A stretch of DNA of 64,000 nt from NCBI RefSeq assembly GCF_001540865.1, contig NC_033622.1, positions 1,204,504-1,268,503 of the forward strand, read 5' to 3'. This document shows positions 25,770-35,923 of this stretch, one piece after another (within the stretch, counting starts at the first letter, position 1; each line of letters opens with the position of its first letter). The DNA is from Ananas comosus. Its lineage: Eukaryota; Streptophyta; Magnoliopsida; Poales; Bromeliaceae. The notes below the pieces were generated by a model. It worked only from the letters and a program-made list of their open reading frames with translations. It ran no database searches and had not been told where the DNA came from. The position numbers and the translations under genes were made by a program.

Positions 25770-26035
25770 TCCAAACGTTAATTTTTTATCTGAGAATTAT
25801 AATTCTCGATTAGCTATAATAACCGGGTATAACTATCTCCATCAATACCTCCATTTTTTATATATAACTATCAACTATTTTTCTTATTCCATATTATCTA
25901 TCCAAACGCTATTTTTTTTTATCCTAAGGAACAACCCAATTTTTATCCAAACGCTATTTTTTTATCTCCATACTTATACCTATCCCTGTAATAGCTAGTT
26001 CTTACTTATATCCGAACCAAACGCTTAGGGTATCA
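25770..26035. repeat. MITE-like 'ccaaacgctatttttt' element
   Basis: Contains two direct copies of tatccaaacgctatttttt and ends with atccgaaccaaacgctta. It matches the inverted borders of 23105-24062 and 39455-40310. Non-coding. Confidence 0.5.
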
Positions 26036-26725
26036 AAGGTGTTATTATAAGTATTTTTCTTACGTTCAAAATAGTGAAGAGCCGAGTTGAGCCGAGTCAT
26101 GTTCGAGCCACAATCAAGACCCCTAAGTACTGTGTCTATACGTTTTAAGTGAATTGATTGTATATTTCTAATAGCTCGAGTTTTTAGAATTAATGGTTAG
26201 TGTCAACGATTCTACATCGGTAGATTCTCCAATACGACCTTACAATACGGACATGAAAACTTTCAGATCAGAACAAAACTTTGAGATGTTTCGTAGCGAA
26301 GTTGTTCTCTGACGAGGGTTCAGTTGAGTGGTTTTGCTGCAATTCATGAGATGAGAATCATGCTATCTATATGAGCTAATGTTGGATTTAATGCTTTTAA
26401 ACTTAATTTGTACGCGGACAAAGTATTTTTCGGAATATCATTATCCAAAACTAGTCCAATAAATTAAAACTTGTTTGATGGATCATAAGAGCATATAAAA
26501 ACAACCCCAACTCTCTCTTATTTGTCTCTTATTTATATGCGTTGCATTTCAATTGGTGCGATTAACTTACAAATCAAAATGTAGAAAATAATTTCTATGT
26601 TGGAGCTATTTCATTGTCACAAATTAAGAGCAAATGGAGATAACCATATATAACAAATAACCACCCACAATAAGGAGGAATTATTAATTGCATAGGTTTG
26701 AAATATAAATAACACGAAAATAATA

Positions 26726-26944
26726 TAATTTTTTTTTACCGTTCGAAATGTCAAGAATATCAGCTCCATATTGTGGGTGGTTATTTGTTATATATGATAG
26801 GATAGCGAGTATAACTTTCATTATTCCAGCTTTATCCTCGAAATAAATGGTCCAATATGAATTGTGTTTCATAACTTTTCAAAATTAGTTTCTAGTNTAA
26901 TTTTTTTTTACCGTTCGAAATGTCAAGAATATCAGCTCCATATT
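26726..26944. repeat. 47-bp duplicated block next to an assembly N
   Basis: The block beginning taattttttttaccg… and ending tcagctccatatt stands at about 26726-26772 and again at 26898-26944, directly after the N at 26897. In addition, ataacaaataaccaccc (26648-26664) is inverted at 26773-26795. The duplication next to the N is most simply an unmerged contig overlap. Confidence 0.75.
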
Positions 26945-27419
26945 CAATAGAGCCCTAACTCAACATTAATCTCACATTAAATAAAAATAAGAATTTCAAG
27001 TTATATACAACATATAAATATTTTTCTAACCATTAAGTTATATATAAGAATTTTACTCTCCAGTGATTAAAAAAAGTAAAATATTTTTCTATTATTAGTA
27101 TTTTTCCTACCAACAGGCGACAACAAAAAGCTTAAAAAACCGAAGTACTCGCAATTAGGGAAACGCATATAATTACACGTTTAACAAAAATCTTTTCAAG
27201 ATAAAATATTTTTACCAACTGTACGTGCAGTTCAACTGATATCGCCGCTTCTTCTTAACAACAATAAATAAGTAGATTTTTTTTTTTTTTTTCATACCAA
27301 ATTCTACGGCACAGTCAAGGCAAAGATCATGTTAGCTACTTCCCCACTAACTATTTCAACCACTGCTAAAGAAACCAAAGAAACCAAAGAAACCAATCCA
27401 CTAATCCATCACTATGTTT

Positions 27420-27464
<45 letters not shown>

Positions 27465-27774
27465 CTCAATCTCTTAATTAATGTTTCAAAAGAATAAATA
27501 AAAATATCAAGTATGGTCAATTTGTTCATTTACTTTTCCAGATTCTGGAGTGGGTGAGATTTAGATGAAACTCCAACCCCCGAATCTTCAAGCAATTAAT
27601 AATAAAGTTGGCTTCTTTTTTCTTTTTTCTTTTTTCTTTTTTTCTTTTTTTTTTTTTTTCTTTGAGCTTTTAACATGCATGAAACTCTTTTTGCAACTCC
27701 TTGCCGTGTTCAAATATGATGCTTAAAGAAAAAGAGGCCGCGTATTTTCAAACTTTACGGCTCTTAGGACATTT

Positions 27775-28570
27775 GTATTTCGAGTAGTATTAGCTGGACC
27801 TTGTCCGCCACATCAGCCGTGGACCGCATAGTAAAATTAATTTTTAACTAGTGAAGTTATCCGCGCATTGCAGCGGACTAATGCTATAGAAGATAAAGAT
27901 CGACAAATTTAAAATTTTAAAATTTTTTGACTTGTCGTGAGATGTCAATAGATACAAATAGAAAATATAAAATAGATATGTATAAATGTAGTAAAATTTA
28001 CAACAATAAATAAATTATATATAATAATAATGAAAGAAACGGTAATAAAGTTATTACTCTATATGCATCTTAATTGTCCTGTCAAGATCGGAGAGGTAAT
28101 TCTTGTTCTCCGCGTCGCCTCTGCCGCTATTGTCGGCGTCGAGCTTTTCTTCGATCATGGCCATGTCGATGCCCTACGGAGCACCCCCCACACCCACTGC
28201 TTCTTCCTCAGAATTCTAATTTCAATCCTCACATAATTTAAAAAGATTAAAAAATTAAAAAAATATAAAAATTGAATCATTCTTGTACATCAAAAAAAAA
28301 GAAGAAGAAGAAAATGTGATAAAAAGAGTATGAAGAGATTTTATTTATTATTTTTTTTTAAAAGTAATTTATTTAGATGAAAATGAATCATGTGAATATA
28401 TTAATTAGAAAGTGGGCAGTCCGAGATGAGGTGGGAAGGCAAAGTATCAGGGAATGAGAAGAGGGGTGAAAAAAAAATTACCACGTCGCAAACACCATAA
28501 AAAATAATGTATAGAAACTATAAATATAGATATAGATATAGATATAGATATAGATTCTAGATAGCGCGAG
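27775..28570. other. Possible Helitron-like segment with a captured coding-like patch
   Basis: gttatccgcgcattgcagcgga at 27855-27877 resembles the GC-rich terminal hairpin motifs of plant Helitrons. Inside, 28075-28200 is suddenly GC-rich; its minus strand reads MAMIEEKLDADNSGRGDAEN and a little further without a stop. I do not recognise the protein. A (GATATA)n tract ends the segment at 28520-28556. Evidence is weak; the ends are not defined. Confidence 0.25.
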
Positions 28571-28901
28571 ATGATGTTGATGCATCTGAATTGACTAATT
28601 ATACATAAACTTATCGAATTTGATCATTTTTCATTGTCTGCATTAATTAATTTGATTAAATGTTAGCATCACTGCGCTTCACCAAAAGGCTAAGACTATG
28701 TTCGATAATAAAAAGAAAATACGTTCTGATTCTAAAATCTTACGAAGAAATTAAGAAAACGTCTTAGTAATTATACAGCTCACGACTAACTTTAATGCAC
28801 AGGGTCCCCACAATAATTTTACACATATTTTGTCACATCCCACGTTCTTAATTTTCATAAATAAAATAATAATAATAAACTGGTGGTTAGAGCCTCAAAC
28901 T

Positions 28902-29310
28902 GGAGGAATTCTACACTGTCACACATGCACCACGTCATCAATAACAAGCCAATCACATTCCTTCTTTTAAACAAAAGTACAATAAAAATACTTTTTTACA
29001 ATCATGATGGGACATATATTCTTAAAAGGATTAATTTGATTGGTTTGTTACGCCACATCACTAATATACCCGTTGCATTCTAGAATTTTTCGCACTGGGG
29101 ACCAAAAGGAGTTTATTCTTGCCTTGGACTAAAGATGAACGGGTATATTAGTGATGTGGCGTAACAAACCAATCAAATTAATCCTTTTAAAAATATATGT
29201 CCCATCATGATTGTAAAAAAGTATTTTTATTGTACTTTTGTTTAAAAGAAGGAATGTGATTGGCTTGTTATTGATGACGTGGTGCATGTGTGACAGTGTA
29301 GAATTCCTCC
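28902..29310. mobile_element. Nearly perfect 173-bp inverted repeat (foldback element)
   Basis: The arm 28902-29074 (ggaggaattctacactgtca…, ending taatatacccgtt) is mirrored by 29138-29310 (aacgggtatattag…, ending gaattcctcc) with a single mismatch near 29022/29190 and a 63-bp spacer. Both strands therefore give almost the same short open frame, which is not a real protein. A transcript across it would form a long hairpin able to feed small-RNA production; that is inference. Confidence 0.9.
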
Positions 29311-29380
29311 CCCCGTGCACACGGTCCATGGAACTTGCCACGTGGGAGTGGGACCCACAGTCACTATCTCATTAAATTAA

Positions 29381-29733
29381 GGGAAAACTTCAAAAACCCC
29401 CGTAGTTTCGTAGTTTCTCACTTTGCCGCCCCGTGGTTTAAAATGTATCAAATTGTCCCCATGTGGTTTCGTTTTTATCTTTTCGGTAGCTTTTTCGTTA
29501 ATATTTCATTAAATTATATACAAAAAAAACTTCAGATATCCATCTAGATTTATCAAATATTCACTTTAGTATCCTTTAATTTTAACTTTATCACTGATTT
29601 AAGAAAAAACAAATAATAAAATTGATAAGAAAAAGAGAAAAAAGAAACCACATGGGGGCAAATTGATATATTTTAAACCACATAGGGCAAAGTGAGAAAC
29701 TACGAAACCACAGGATTTTTTTGAAGTTTTTCC
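29381..29733. mobile_element. Mutator-like MITE with exact 9-bp target duplication
   Basis: 353 bp. The left end gggaaaacttcaaaaacccc is mirrored by the right end ggatttttttgaagtttttcc. The 9-mer ttaaattaa is at 29372-29380 and 29734-29742. Same family as 12195-12554. Confidence 0.9.
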
Positions 29734-29784
29734 TTAAATTAATCCCATTGGATAGTGGTGTGTGTACGGACAATTTAAAAAAAA

Positions 29785-30142
29785 GGGGTTAGATTTCAAA
29801 TATCACCTCTGTGATTTCACACTTTCTCATTTTAGTACTCTATATTTTAAAGTGTATCAAGTTAGTGTGCTGTGGTTTTATTTTTATCTTTTCGTCAGTT
29901 TTTTTATTAATATTTTGTTAAATTATGTATAAAAAATTTCAGATACTCTATCTAAATTTATTAAATATTCACTTTAGTACCCTTTAGTTTTAATTTTGTC
30001 ACTGATTTAAAAAAAAAAATTAGTAGAATCGATAATGAAAATATAAAAATAAAACCAATGGTACTAAATTGATACACTTAAAATATAGGGTATTAAAGTA
30101 AAAAAGTATAAAACCACGGGATGGTATTTGAAGTTTTTTTTT
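29785..30142. mobile_element. Mutator-like MITE, adjacent copy
   Basis: Foldback with gatttcaaatatcacctctg on the left and gatggtatttgaagttttt on the right. Flanked by A-runs (taaaaaaaa on both sides), compatible with a 9-bp duplication but low in information. It lies 50 bp from the preceding family member. Confidence 0.75.
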
Positions 30143-30167
30143 TAAAAAAAAATGCCACTCACACCAA

Positions 30168-30888
30168 CCTTTCTCTCTCTCTCTCTCTCTCTCCTCTCTC
30201 TAGAGAATTTGTTGTATATACTGAATAATGGTTGATATTTTTATTCATTACTTTAAATATTGAAAATTCCATCTCTCGCTAGCGTGTTTACTATTAGGGC
30301 TTTTTGAATTTTTAGCATTTTTGAGAAATATATATCAAGTGATCTTTCTCGAAAAATAAAAAAAAACTTCAGTGGTGAGCTTTCCAATAATGCCCCGTTA
30401 AGAAGACCCAATTCGTCGTCATGTGTTACTTTTATATCTAACCAAGAATTATAACCCTTTTTTCTATGATTTATTTTTTTGTTAGATTTTTAGTATTGAA
30501 AAAAACACAAAACGAGTAGTTGGATGGAGGCAAAACAAACACATAGTAGTAGATTGGAAGCCCTACAACGAGACCTCGTTAGGGAGCTCCCACTGAAGTT
30601 TTATCCTGTCTCGAGATAGTTCTTAATGTGGGGTCAAGAAGATAATTCAAAGAAAGAAAGAAAGAAAGAAACTCTACTAATTGTATTAATATATGTACCA
30701 GTCGTATAAGCACAGTATTCTATATATGCACATAAAATTATATTTAACAATAGATATTTCAAAATCATAACCTACTAAAGTAAATGTGATTTACAATGTC
30801 TAAAATGTCTATATATAAAAAATAAATAAAAATAACCATTACGTTGGATGGGTAAAAAAAAATCAGCATCATATATATATATATTATA

Positions 30889-30926
<38 letters not shown>

Positions 30927-31161
30927 ATATATAGAACTAGCTGGAATACTATTAATAGCGACAAACCTATTGTGCTATTGATTTTTAGTTCTTAGATTAA
31001 GAAATGGATGGTTAGGATGATGTGGGCCTCTAGGGTTAAGTGAGTAGTTGGTTGAATAGTATAATCTAACGGGTAAAAATAATCAGAGGGTTAATCTAAC
31101 GGTGGAGAAACTCGATAGCACCAAAATCCTTAGTGCTATCGATAGTACCCCAGCTGGACTC
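30168..31161 (+). repeat. Segmental duplication, copy 1 (lacks the SINE)
   Basis: Matches 32293-33427 along its length: ctagagaatttgttgtata, tctcgctagcgtgtttacta, gtagttggatggaggcaaaa, aaagaaagaaagaaagaaa and the terminal palindromic MITE. The empty target acaatagatatttca is at 30747-30761, where copy 2 carries a SINE. Some small indels separate the two copies. Confidence 0.85.
30934..31161. mobile_element. Microsatellite-associated palindromic MITE, copy in duplication 1
   Basis: Begins gaactagctggaatactatt after (TA)n and ends atcgatagtaccccagctgg before (TA)n. The two halves are inverted (…gtgctattgattttt against gatagcacc). The interior includes ataatctaacgggtaaaaat. Non-coding, about 228 bp. 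Confidence 0.8.
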
Positions 31162-31180
31162 ATATATATTATATATATAT

Positions 31181-31213
<33 letters not shown>

Positions 31214-31230
31214 GAGGAGAGAGAGAGAGA

Positions 31231-31477
31231 GTCCGGCTACTAACTTTTATGAGTATTGGCTTCCTTATACTCATAAGCTTTCGGCCTTAGATTTATTCCA
31301 CTGATCATTTCCATCCGTTAGATCATACTATTCAACAAACTACCCACTCAACCCTAGGGACTACTATCATTTTAAGTGGGGACTACCATCATTCTAACCA
31401 CACATCCCATCAATCAACGGTTAAAAATTTATGAGTACAAGGGGCCTATACTCATAAGAGTATAGTAGCCCCAGCCT
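31231..31477. mobile_element. Microsatellite-associated palindromic MITE, divergent subtype
   Basis: Starts gtccggctactaacttttat after (GA)n and ends tcataagagtatagtagcc before (TA)n. The ends are inverted (atgagtat against atactcat). The interior shares gttagatcatactattcaac with its neighbours. Confidence 0.75.
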
Positions 31478-31534
31478 ATATTATATATATATATATATAT
31501 TATATATATATATATATATAGGAAGAGAGAGAGA

Positions 31535-31762
31535 GTCCAGCTGGAATGCTATTGATAGCACGAAGCATTTGGTACTATCAAGTTTTCTGCGTTTAGATTT
31601 ACCTCCTTTATCATTTTCATCCGTTCGATTATACTATTCAACTAATCACACACTCAACCCTAGAGGGCCCACATCATCCTAACTGCACATCTTTTAAACT
31701 AATGGTAGAAAACTTAATAGTATCAAGTCATTGGTGCTATTAATAATAATCCAGCCTAGTTC
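31535..31762. mobile_element. Microsatellite-associated palindromic MITE
   Basis: gtccagctggaatgctattg on the left and taataataatccagcctag on the right, between (TA)n/(GA)n and (TA)n. The interior has cacactcaaccctagagggc. Inverted halves are visible from gatagcacgaag to gtgctatta. Confidence 0.8.
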
Positions 31763-31789
31763 TATATATATATATATATATATTATATA

Positions 31790-31946
31790 TACACGCACAT
31801 TCTTTAAACTAATGGTAGAAAACTTAATAGCATCAAAGTCATTATATATATATATATATATTATAATATATACACGCACATCTTTTAAACTAATGTAGAA
31901 AACTTAATAGCATTAATATCATGGTGCTATTAATAGATTCCAGCCG
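31790..31946. repeat. Two partial right halves of the same MITE, in tandem
   Basis: aaactaatggtagaaaactt occurs at about 31807 and the variant aaactaatgtagaaaactt at about 31886, each preceded by (TA)n plus acacgcacat. Only the second reaches the terminal ttaatagattccagcc. They look like duplicated 3' fragments of 31535-31762, with the microsatellite as boundary. Confidence 0.7.
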
Positions 31947-32071
31947 TAAGTGTACTATAGTATATATTATTAGTATAGTAATATAGGTGATATATTAAGG
32001 TTACGAGAGAGAGAGAGAGGGAGAGAGAGACGAGAGAGAGAGCTAGAGAGAGAGAGAGAGAGAGAGAGAGA

Positions 32072-32289
32072 GTCCGGCTGGAATACTATTGATAGCACGA
32101 AGTATTTGGTGCTATCAAGTTTTCTACTATTAGATTTACCTCTGTGATCATTTTCATCCATTCGATTATACTATTCAACCAACCACCCACTCAACCCTAG
32201 GGGACCCACATCATCCTAACCGCACATCTTTTAATTTAAAAACAGAAAACCTAATAGCACCAAGTCATTGGTGCTATTAATAGTATTCC

Positions 32290-32292
<3 letters not shown>
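32072..32292. mobile_element. Microsatellite-associated palindromic MITE between (GA)n and (CT)n
   Basis: gtccggctggaatactattg follows a (GA)n tract at about 32003-32071, and ttaatagtattccagc runs into (CT)n at 32292-32320. GA on the left and CT on the right are mirror images, suggesting that the dinucleotide run is part of the terminal repeat. Confidence 0.85.
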
Positions 32293-32322
<30 letters not shown>

Positions 32323-32893
32323 GAGAACTTGTTGTATACACTGAATAATACACTATCTAATATAATTGGTGGATATTTTTATTCATTACTTTAAATATTG
32401 ATAATTCGATCTCTCGCTAGCGTGTTTACTATTAGGGCTTTTTGAATTTTTAGCATTTTTGAGAAATATATATCAAGTGATCTGTCTCCAAAAACAAACA
32501 AAGCTTCAGTGGTAAGCTTTCCAATAATGCCCGGTTAAGAAGGCCCAGTTCGTCGCCACGTGTTACTTTTATATCTAACCAAGAATTATAATCCTTTTCT
32601 CTATAATTTATTTTTTTGTTAGATTTTTAGTATTAATAAAAAAAACCAAACGAGTAGTTGGATGGAGGCAAAACAAACACATAGTAGTAGATTGGAGGCC
32701 CTACAACGAGACGTCTCCCACTGAAGTTTTATCCAGTCTCGGGATAGTTCTTGATGTGGGGTCAAGAAGATAATTCAAAGAAAGAAAGAAAGAAAGAAAG
32801 AAACTCTACTAGTTGTATTAATATCTGTACCAGTCGTATAAGCACAGTATTCTATATATGCACATAAACTTATATTTAACAATAGATATTTCA

Positions 32894-33047
32894 ACCGATC
32901 GTCCCTAGAGCAAGTGGCAAAAGGCTTGGTGGTTGGTACCCGAGACCCAAGTTCGAACCCTAGTTGATTTACATTTCTAGCTAAGTTTATTTCTAAATGA
33001 AATAAACGAAGCGGATAGCGTGCTACCTATCTCTCAAAAAAAAAAAA
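32894..33047 (+). mobile_element. tRNA-derived SINE with 15-bp target duplication
   Basis: 154 bp. The 5' part resembles a tRNA: A-box-like agtggcaaaaggcttgg and B-box gttcgaaccc. The body is tttatttctaaatgaaataa, then cgaagcggatagcgtgctac, and the 3' end is tctctc plus poly-A. The 15-mer acaatagatatttca flanks it at 32879-32893 and 33048-33062. The paralogous segment at 30747-30761 holds the unoccupied site. Confidence 0.95.
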
Positions 33048-33164
33048 ACAATAGATATTTCAAAATCATAACCTACTAAAGTAAATGTGATTTACAATGT
33101 CTAAAATGTCTATATATAAAAAATAAATAGAAATAACCATTACTTGATGGGTAAAAAAAATCAG

Positions 33165-33197
<33 letters not shown>

Positions 33198-33200
<3 letters not shown>

Positions 33201-33427
33201 CTAGACTGGAATACTATCAATAGCACCAAGCTATTGGTGCTATTGATTTTTTAGTCCTTAGATTGAGAAATGGATGGTCAGGAAGATGTGGGCCCCCTAG
33301 AGTTAAGTGAGTAGTTGGTTGAATAGTATAATCTAACGGGTAAAAATAATCAGAGGGTTAAATCTAACGGTGGAAAACTAGATAGCACCAAATCCTTAGT
33401 GCTATCGATAGTACCCCAGCCGGACTC
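33198..33427. mobile_element. Microsatellite-associated palindromic MITE, copy in duplication 2
   Basis: Paralogue of 30934-31161: gaactagactggaatactat on the left and atcgatagtaccccagccgg on the right, with (TA)n on both sides. Confidence 0.85.
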
Positions 33428-33444
33428 ATATATATATATATATA

Positions 33445-33693
33445 CAAGCTGGAATACTATTAATAGTAAAACGCTCTTTTTGCTATCAAGTTTTTAACCA
33501 TTGGATGAAAAATTGTAGGGTCAGGATGATATTAGTCGGTTAGAGTTGAGTGGTCCCCCTAGGGTTGAGTGGTCCTCACTGGGTTATAGTATTTAATCCA
33601 ATGGTTAGAAATAATGAAAAGAGTTGATCCAAAGGCTAAAAAACTGGTAGAGAACAATGGAATATTTATACTAATAGTAGCCCATCAACTAGT
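33445..33693. mobile_element. Microsatellite-associated palindromic MITE, divergent
   Basis: Begins caagctggaatactattaat after (TA)n and ends atttatactaatagtagccc before a short TA run. The inner arms tttttaaccattggatgaa and atccaatggttagaa are inverted. Confidence 0.65.
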
Positions 33694-33705
33694 TATATAT
33701 ATAAA

Positions 33706-33927
33706 ATTCGGCTGGAATACTATTGATAGCACGAGGCATTTGGTGCTATCAAGTTTTACTATTATGATTTACTTCTTTCATCATTTTCAATCCATTCGAT
33801 TATACTATTCAACCAACCACCCACGCAACCCTAGGGGCCCACATCATCCTAACCGACATCTTTTAATTCAATGACAAAAAACTTAATAGCACCAAATCAT
33901 TGGTGCTATTTGATAGTTTCCAGCCCT

Positions 33928-33930
<3 letters not shown>
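33706..33930. mobile_element. Microsatellite-associated palindromic MITE
   Basis: attcggctggaatactattg on the left and gtgctatttgatagtttcca on the right, followed by (TA)n. The core aaccacccacgcaaccctag is shared with the copies at 31535, 32072 and 52967. Confidence 0.8.
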
Positions 33931-33964
<34 letters not shown>

Positions 33965-33968
<4 letters not shown>

Positions 33969-34172
33969 GAGATAGAATACTTTCAAAGCTTAAAGAGTGT
34001 GGTACTTTTGAGTTTTAGCCTTTGGATGAAAAAATGTAGAATTGAGATGATGGTGATAGGTGTAGTAGGTGGAATAGTGTTTGATGCAAAGGTATTAGTA
34101 ATCAAGTAGTAGATCGAAAGGCTAAAAACTTGCGAGCACCAAGGGGTGGTGCTTCTAAGTATTCTAGCTCAA
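33965..34172. mobile_element. Microsatellite-associated palindromic MITE, divergent subtype
   Basis: Begins agttgagatagaatactttc after about 35 bp of (TA)n and ends gcttctaagtattctagctc before another (TA)n. Inverted inner arms are gttttagcctttggat and gatcgaaaggctaaaaac. Confidence 0.7.
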
Positions 34173-34182
34173 TTATATTTAT

Positions 34183-34245
<63 letters not shown>

Positions 34246-34247
<2 letters not shown>

Positions 34248-34470
34248 ATGAGATCCTATGCTTTTAAAAGTACCAAGTCATTGATGCTTGTAAGTTTTCG
34301 ACCCTGGATTAAGAGATGTGCGGTTAGGATGATGTGGGCCCTTAGGTTTAGTGGTAGTTGGTGAATAGTATAATCTAACGGGCGTGAAAATGTTCAAGGT
34401 GTAGATCTAACGGTAACAGATTTACAAGCACCAACTGCTTGGTGCTTTTACAAGCACCATAGCCGGCTCA

Positions 34471-34471
<1 letters not shown>
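34246..34471. mobile_element. Microsatellite-associated palindromic MITE between (TA)n and (CT)n
   Basis: Begins taatgagatcctatgctttt and ends tttacaagcaccatagccgg. The inner arms are agtaccaagtcattgatgct and the mirrored agcaccaactgcttggtgct. A (CT)n tract (34472-34527) and a (TA)n tract follow. Confidence 0.7.
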
Positions 34472-34524
<53 letters not shown>

Positions 34525-34527
34525 CTC

Positions 34528-34571
<44 letters not shown>

Positions 34572-34613
34572 GAAATGTACATTTTAAAAGCCTCAGAGCA
34601 TCACAAGTAAGTT

Positions 34614-34763
34614 TTTTTTTTGAGAGATAGGTAGCACGCTACCCGCTTCGTTTATTTTATTTAGAAATAAACTTAGCTGAAAATGTGAATCGACTAAGAT
34701 TCGAACTTGGGTCTCAAATACCAACCACCAAGCCTTTTGCCACTTGCTCGAGGGATGGTCGGT
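34614..34763 (-). mobile_element. tRNA-derived SINE with 15-bp target duplication
   Basis: Reverse-oriented copy: poly-T then gagagataggtagcacgcta, and at the far end aagccttttgccacttgctc. The 15-mer catcacaagtaagtt flanks it exactly at 34599-34613 and 34764-34778. The B-box region (minus strand) reads gttcgaatct, one or two changes from 32894-33047. Confidence 0.92.
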
Positions 34764-35359
34764 CATCACAAGTAAGTTAAATTCTAATTTTGAGGTTTTT
34801 ATTCTAAAATTTTTTAAATATGGTGTATGAGATATACTTGTACACTTGGTGGCGGCAATAATGTCTCATCTCTCTCTCTTTTAACTTTGCCTTCAATGCA
34901 AGTTTTTTCATGCTCGAAGTATATCCATCAAAGATCTCTTTCTCACACCATATGCCATAATAAAGAAAAAAAAAAAGAAAAGAAAAAGTAAACATTAGGT
35001 CTAATTAGAAGAAATTAAATAAGAAGACTCGATACTTTTTCTCTAAAAGTGCCCTAATTTTTTTATTGTAATAAGGCAATCACAAGCATGCTATTTAAAT
35101 TATTAAAGAGTAGACCGATTGACCCGATAATTCCAGTCCTAATCTCTTCCAATTTTGATGGTTCAATGAATTTAAATGTTTAAATTGCCAAATAATGATC
35201 GATATTTGCTCAACTATATGTATTTGATTCTATCTTAGCTCATAAATTTATTCTCAAAATCAGAACAAATTCTGTCGTTTATAATATTAACTATTTATCT
35301 TCAAAATTTTATGATGTCAGAGACTCACGTTGTAAAGATCAAACCTATCTAATCCAATA

Positions 35360-35390
<31 letters not shown>

Positions 35391-35391
<1 letters not shown>

Positions 35392-35923
35392 CTGGAATGC
35401 TATCGGTAGCAAATGGGTTCCGTTGCTATTTATTTGTTTTCAATGATGGAGCCTCAAAATCGACGATCGGTACTCTTGAATATGATATATATCACTTGAA
35501 GTATATCTGAAAATCAAATTTCAAATCTTTTCAATATCATTAGCCTAATGATCAAAGAATTTCAAAATTTGTAATTTTAATGGTCGATATAAGAGTTTTT
35601 TCGTTTAACGGCGTAAAGATATTCAAATCAATTGAATTTTCGTTAGAAAATTCTTTAAACTATTTAGAAGAAAATTTATACTCTTGATCTTGATTACAGA
35701 ACTCCTATCATCACTTTTTAAAAAGATATTCATTTTCAGCCATTCATTTTCATATTCACTTAATGGACAAGAGAACAATATCGAAAAAATGTAAAATTTG
35801 GTTTCTAAATACTTCAATTGGTATAGATTATATTCAACGTTATCGATCGTTGATTTATAGGCTCCATCATCACAAACAAATGGATAGTAATGAAATCCGT
35901 TTGCTACTGATAGTATTCCAGCT
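35391..35923. mobile_element. Long (533 bp) microsatellite-associated palindromic MITE
   Basis: gctggaatgctatcggtagc follows (TA)n(GA)n, and ctactgatagtattccagct precedes (CT)n. Inverted arms extend inward (tgatggagcctcaaaatcga against tataggctccatcatcac). Largest member of the group and without coding capacity. Confidence 0.75.

Larger units (their letters stand above)
20643..28900. other. Gene-poor interval downstream of the VID27-like gene
   Basis: 20643 onward is probably 3' UTR, then non-coding DNA. Open frames at 21171-21488 (-) and 21521-21766 (+) are isolated and resemble no family I know. Repeats are listed separately. Microsatellites include (GA)n at 24107-24132, (ATT)n near 24358-24386, (TA)n at 24960-24982, and (CT)n at 27425-27462. 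Pyrimidine-rich T/C tract at 27615-27663. Confidence 0.65.
32293..33427 (+). repeat. Segmental duplication, copy 2 (carries a SINE)
   Basis: Second copy of 30168-31161, longer mainly because of the SINE at 32894-33047. It has the same AAAG microsatellite (32776-32800) and the same terminal MITE. It follows directly on another palindromic MITE. Confidence 0.85.

Noticed and set aside
28883..29341. Two nearly identical small proteins on opposite strands
   Set aside because: They are the two arms of the 173-bp inverted repeat read from each side, not genes.
32905..32965. A tRNA gene
   Set aside because: A-box and B-box-like sequences are present, but there is no cloverleaf acceptor pairing, and a poly-A tail and target duplication show it to be a SINE.
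30900..34471. CRISPR array, suggested by regularly recurring palindromic units
   Set aside because: Units are 200-250 bp transposon copies in a plant genome, without uniform spacers or cas genes.
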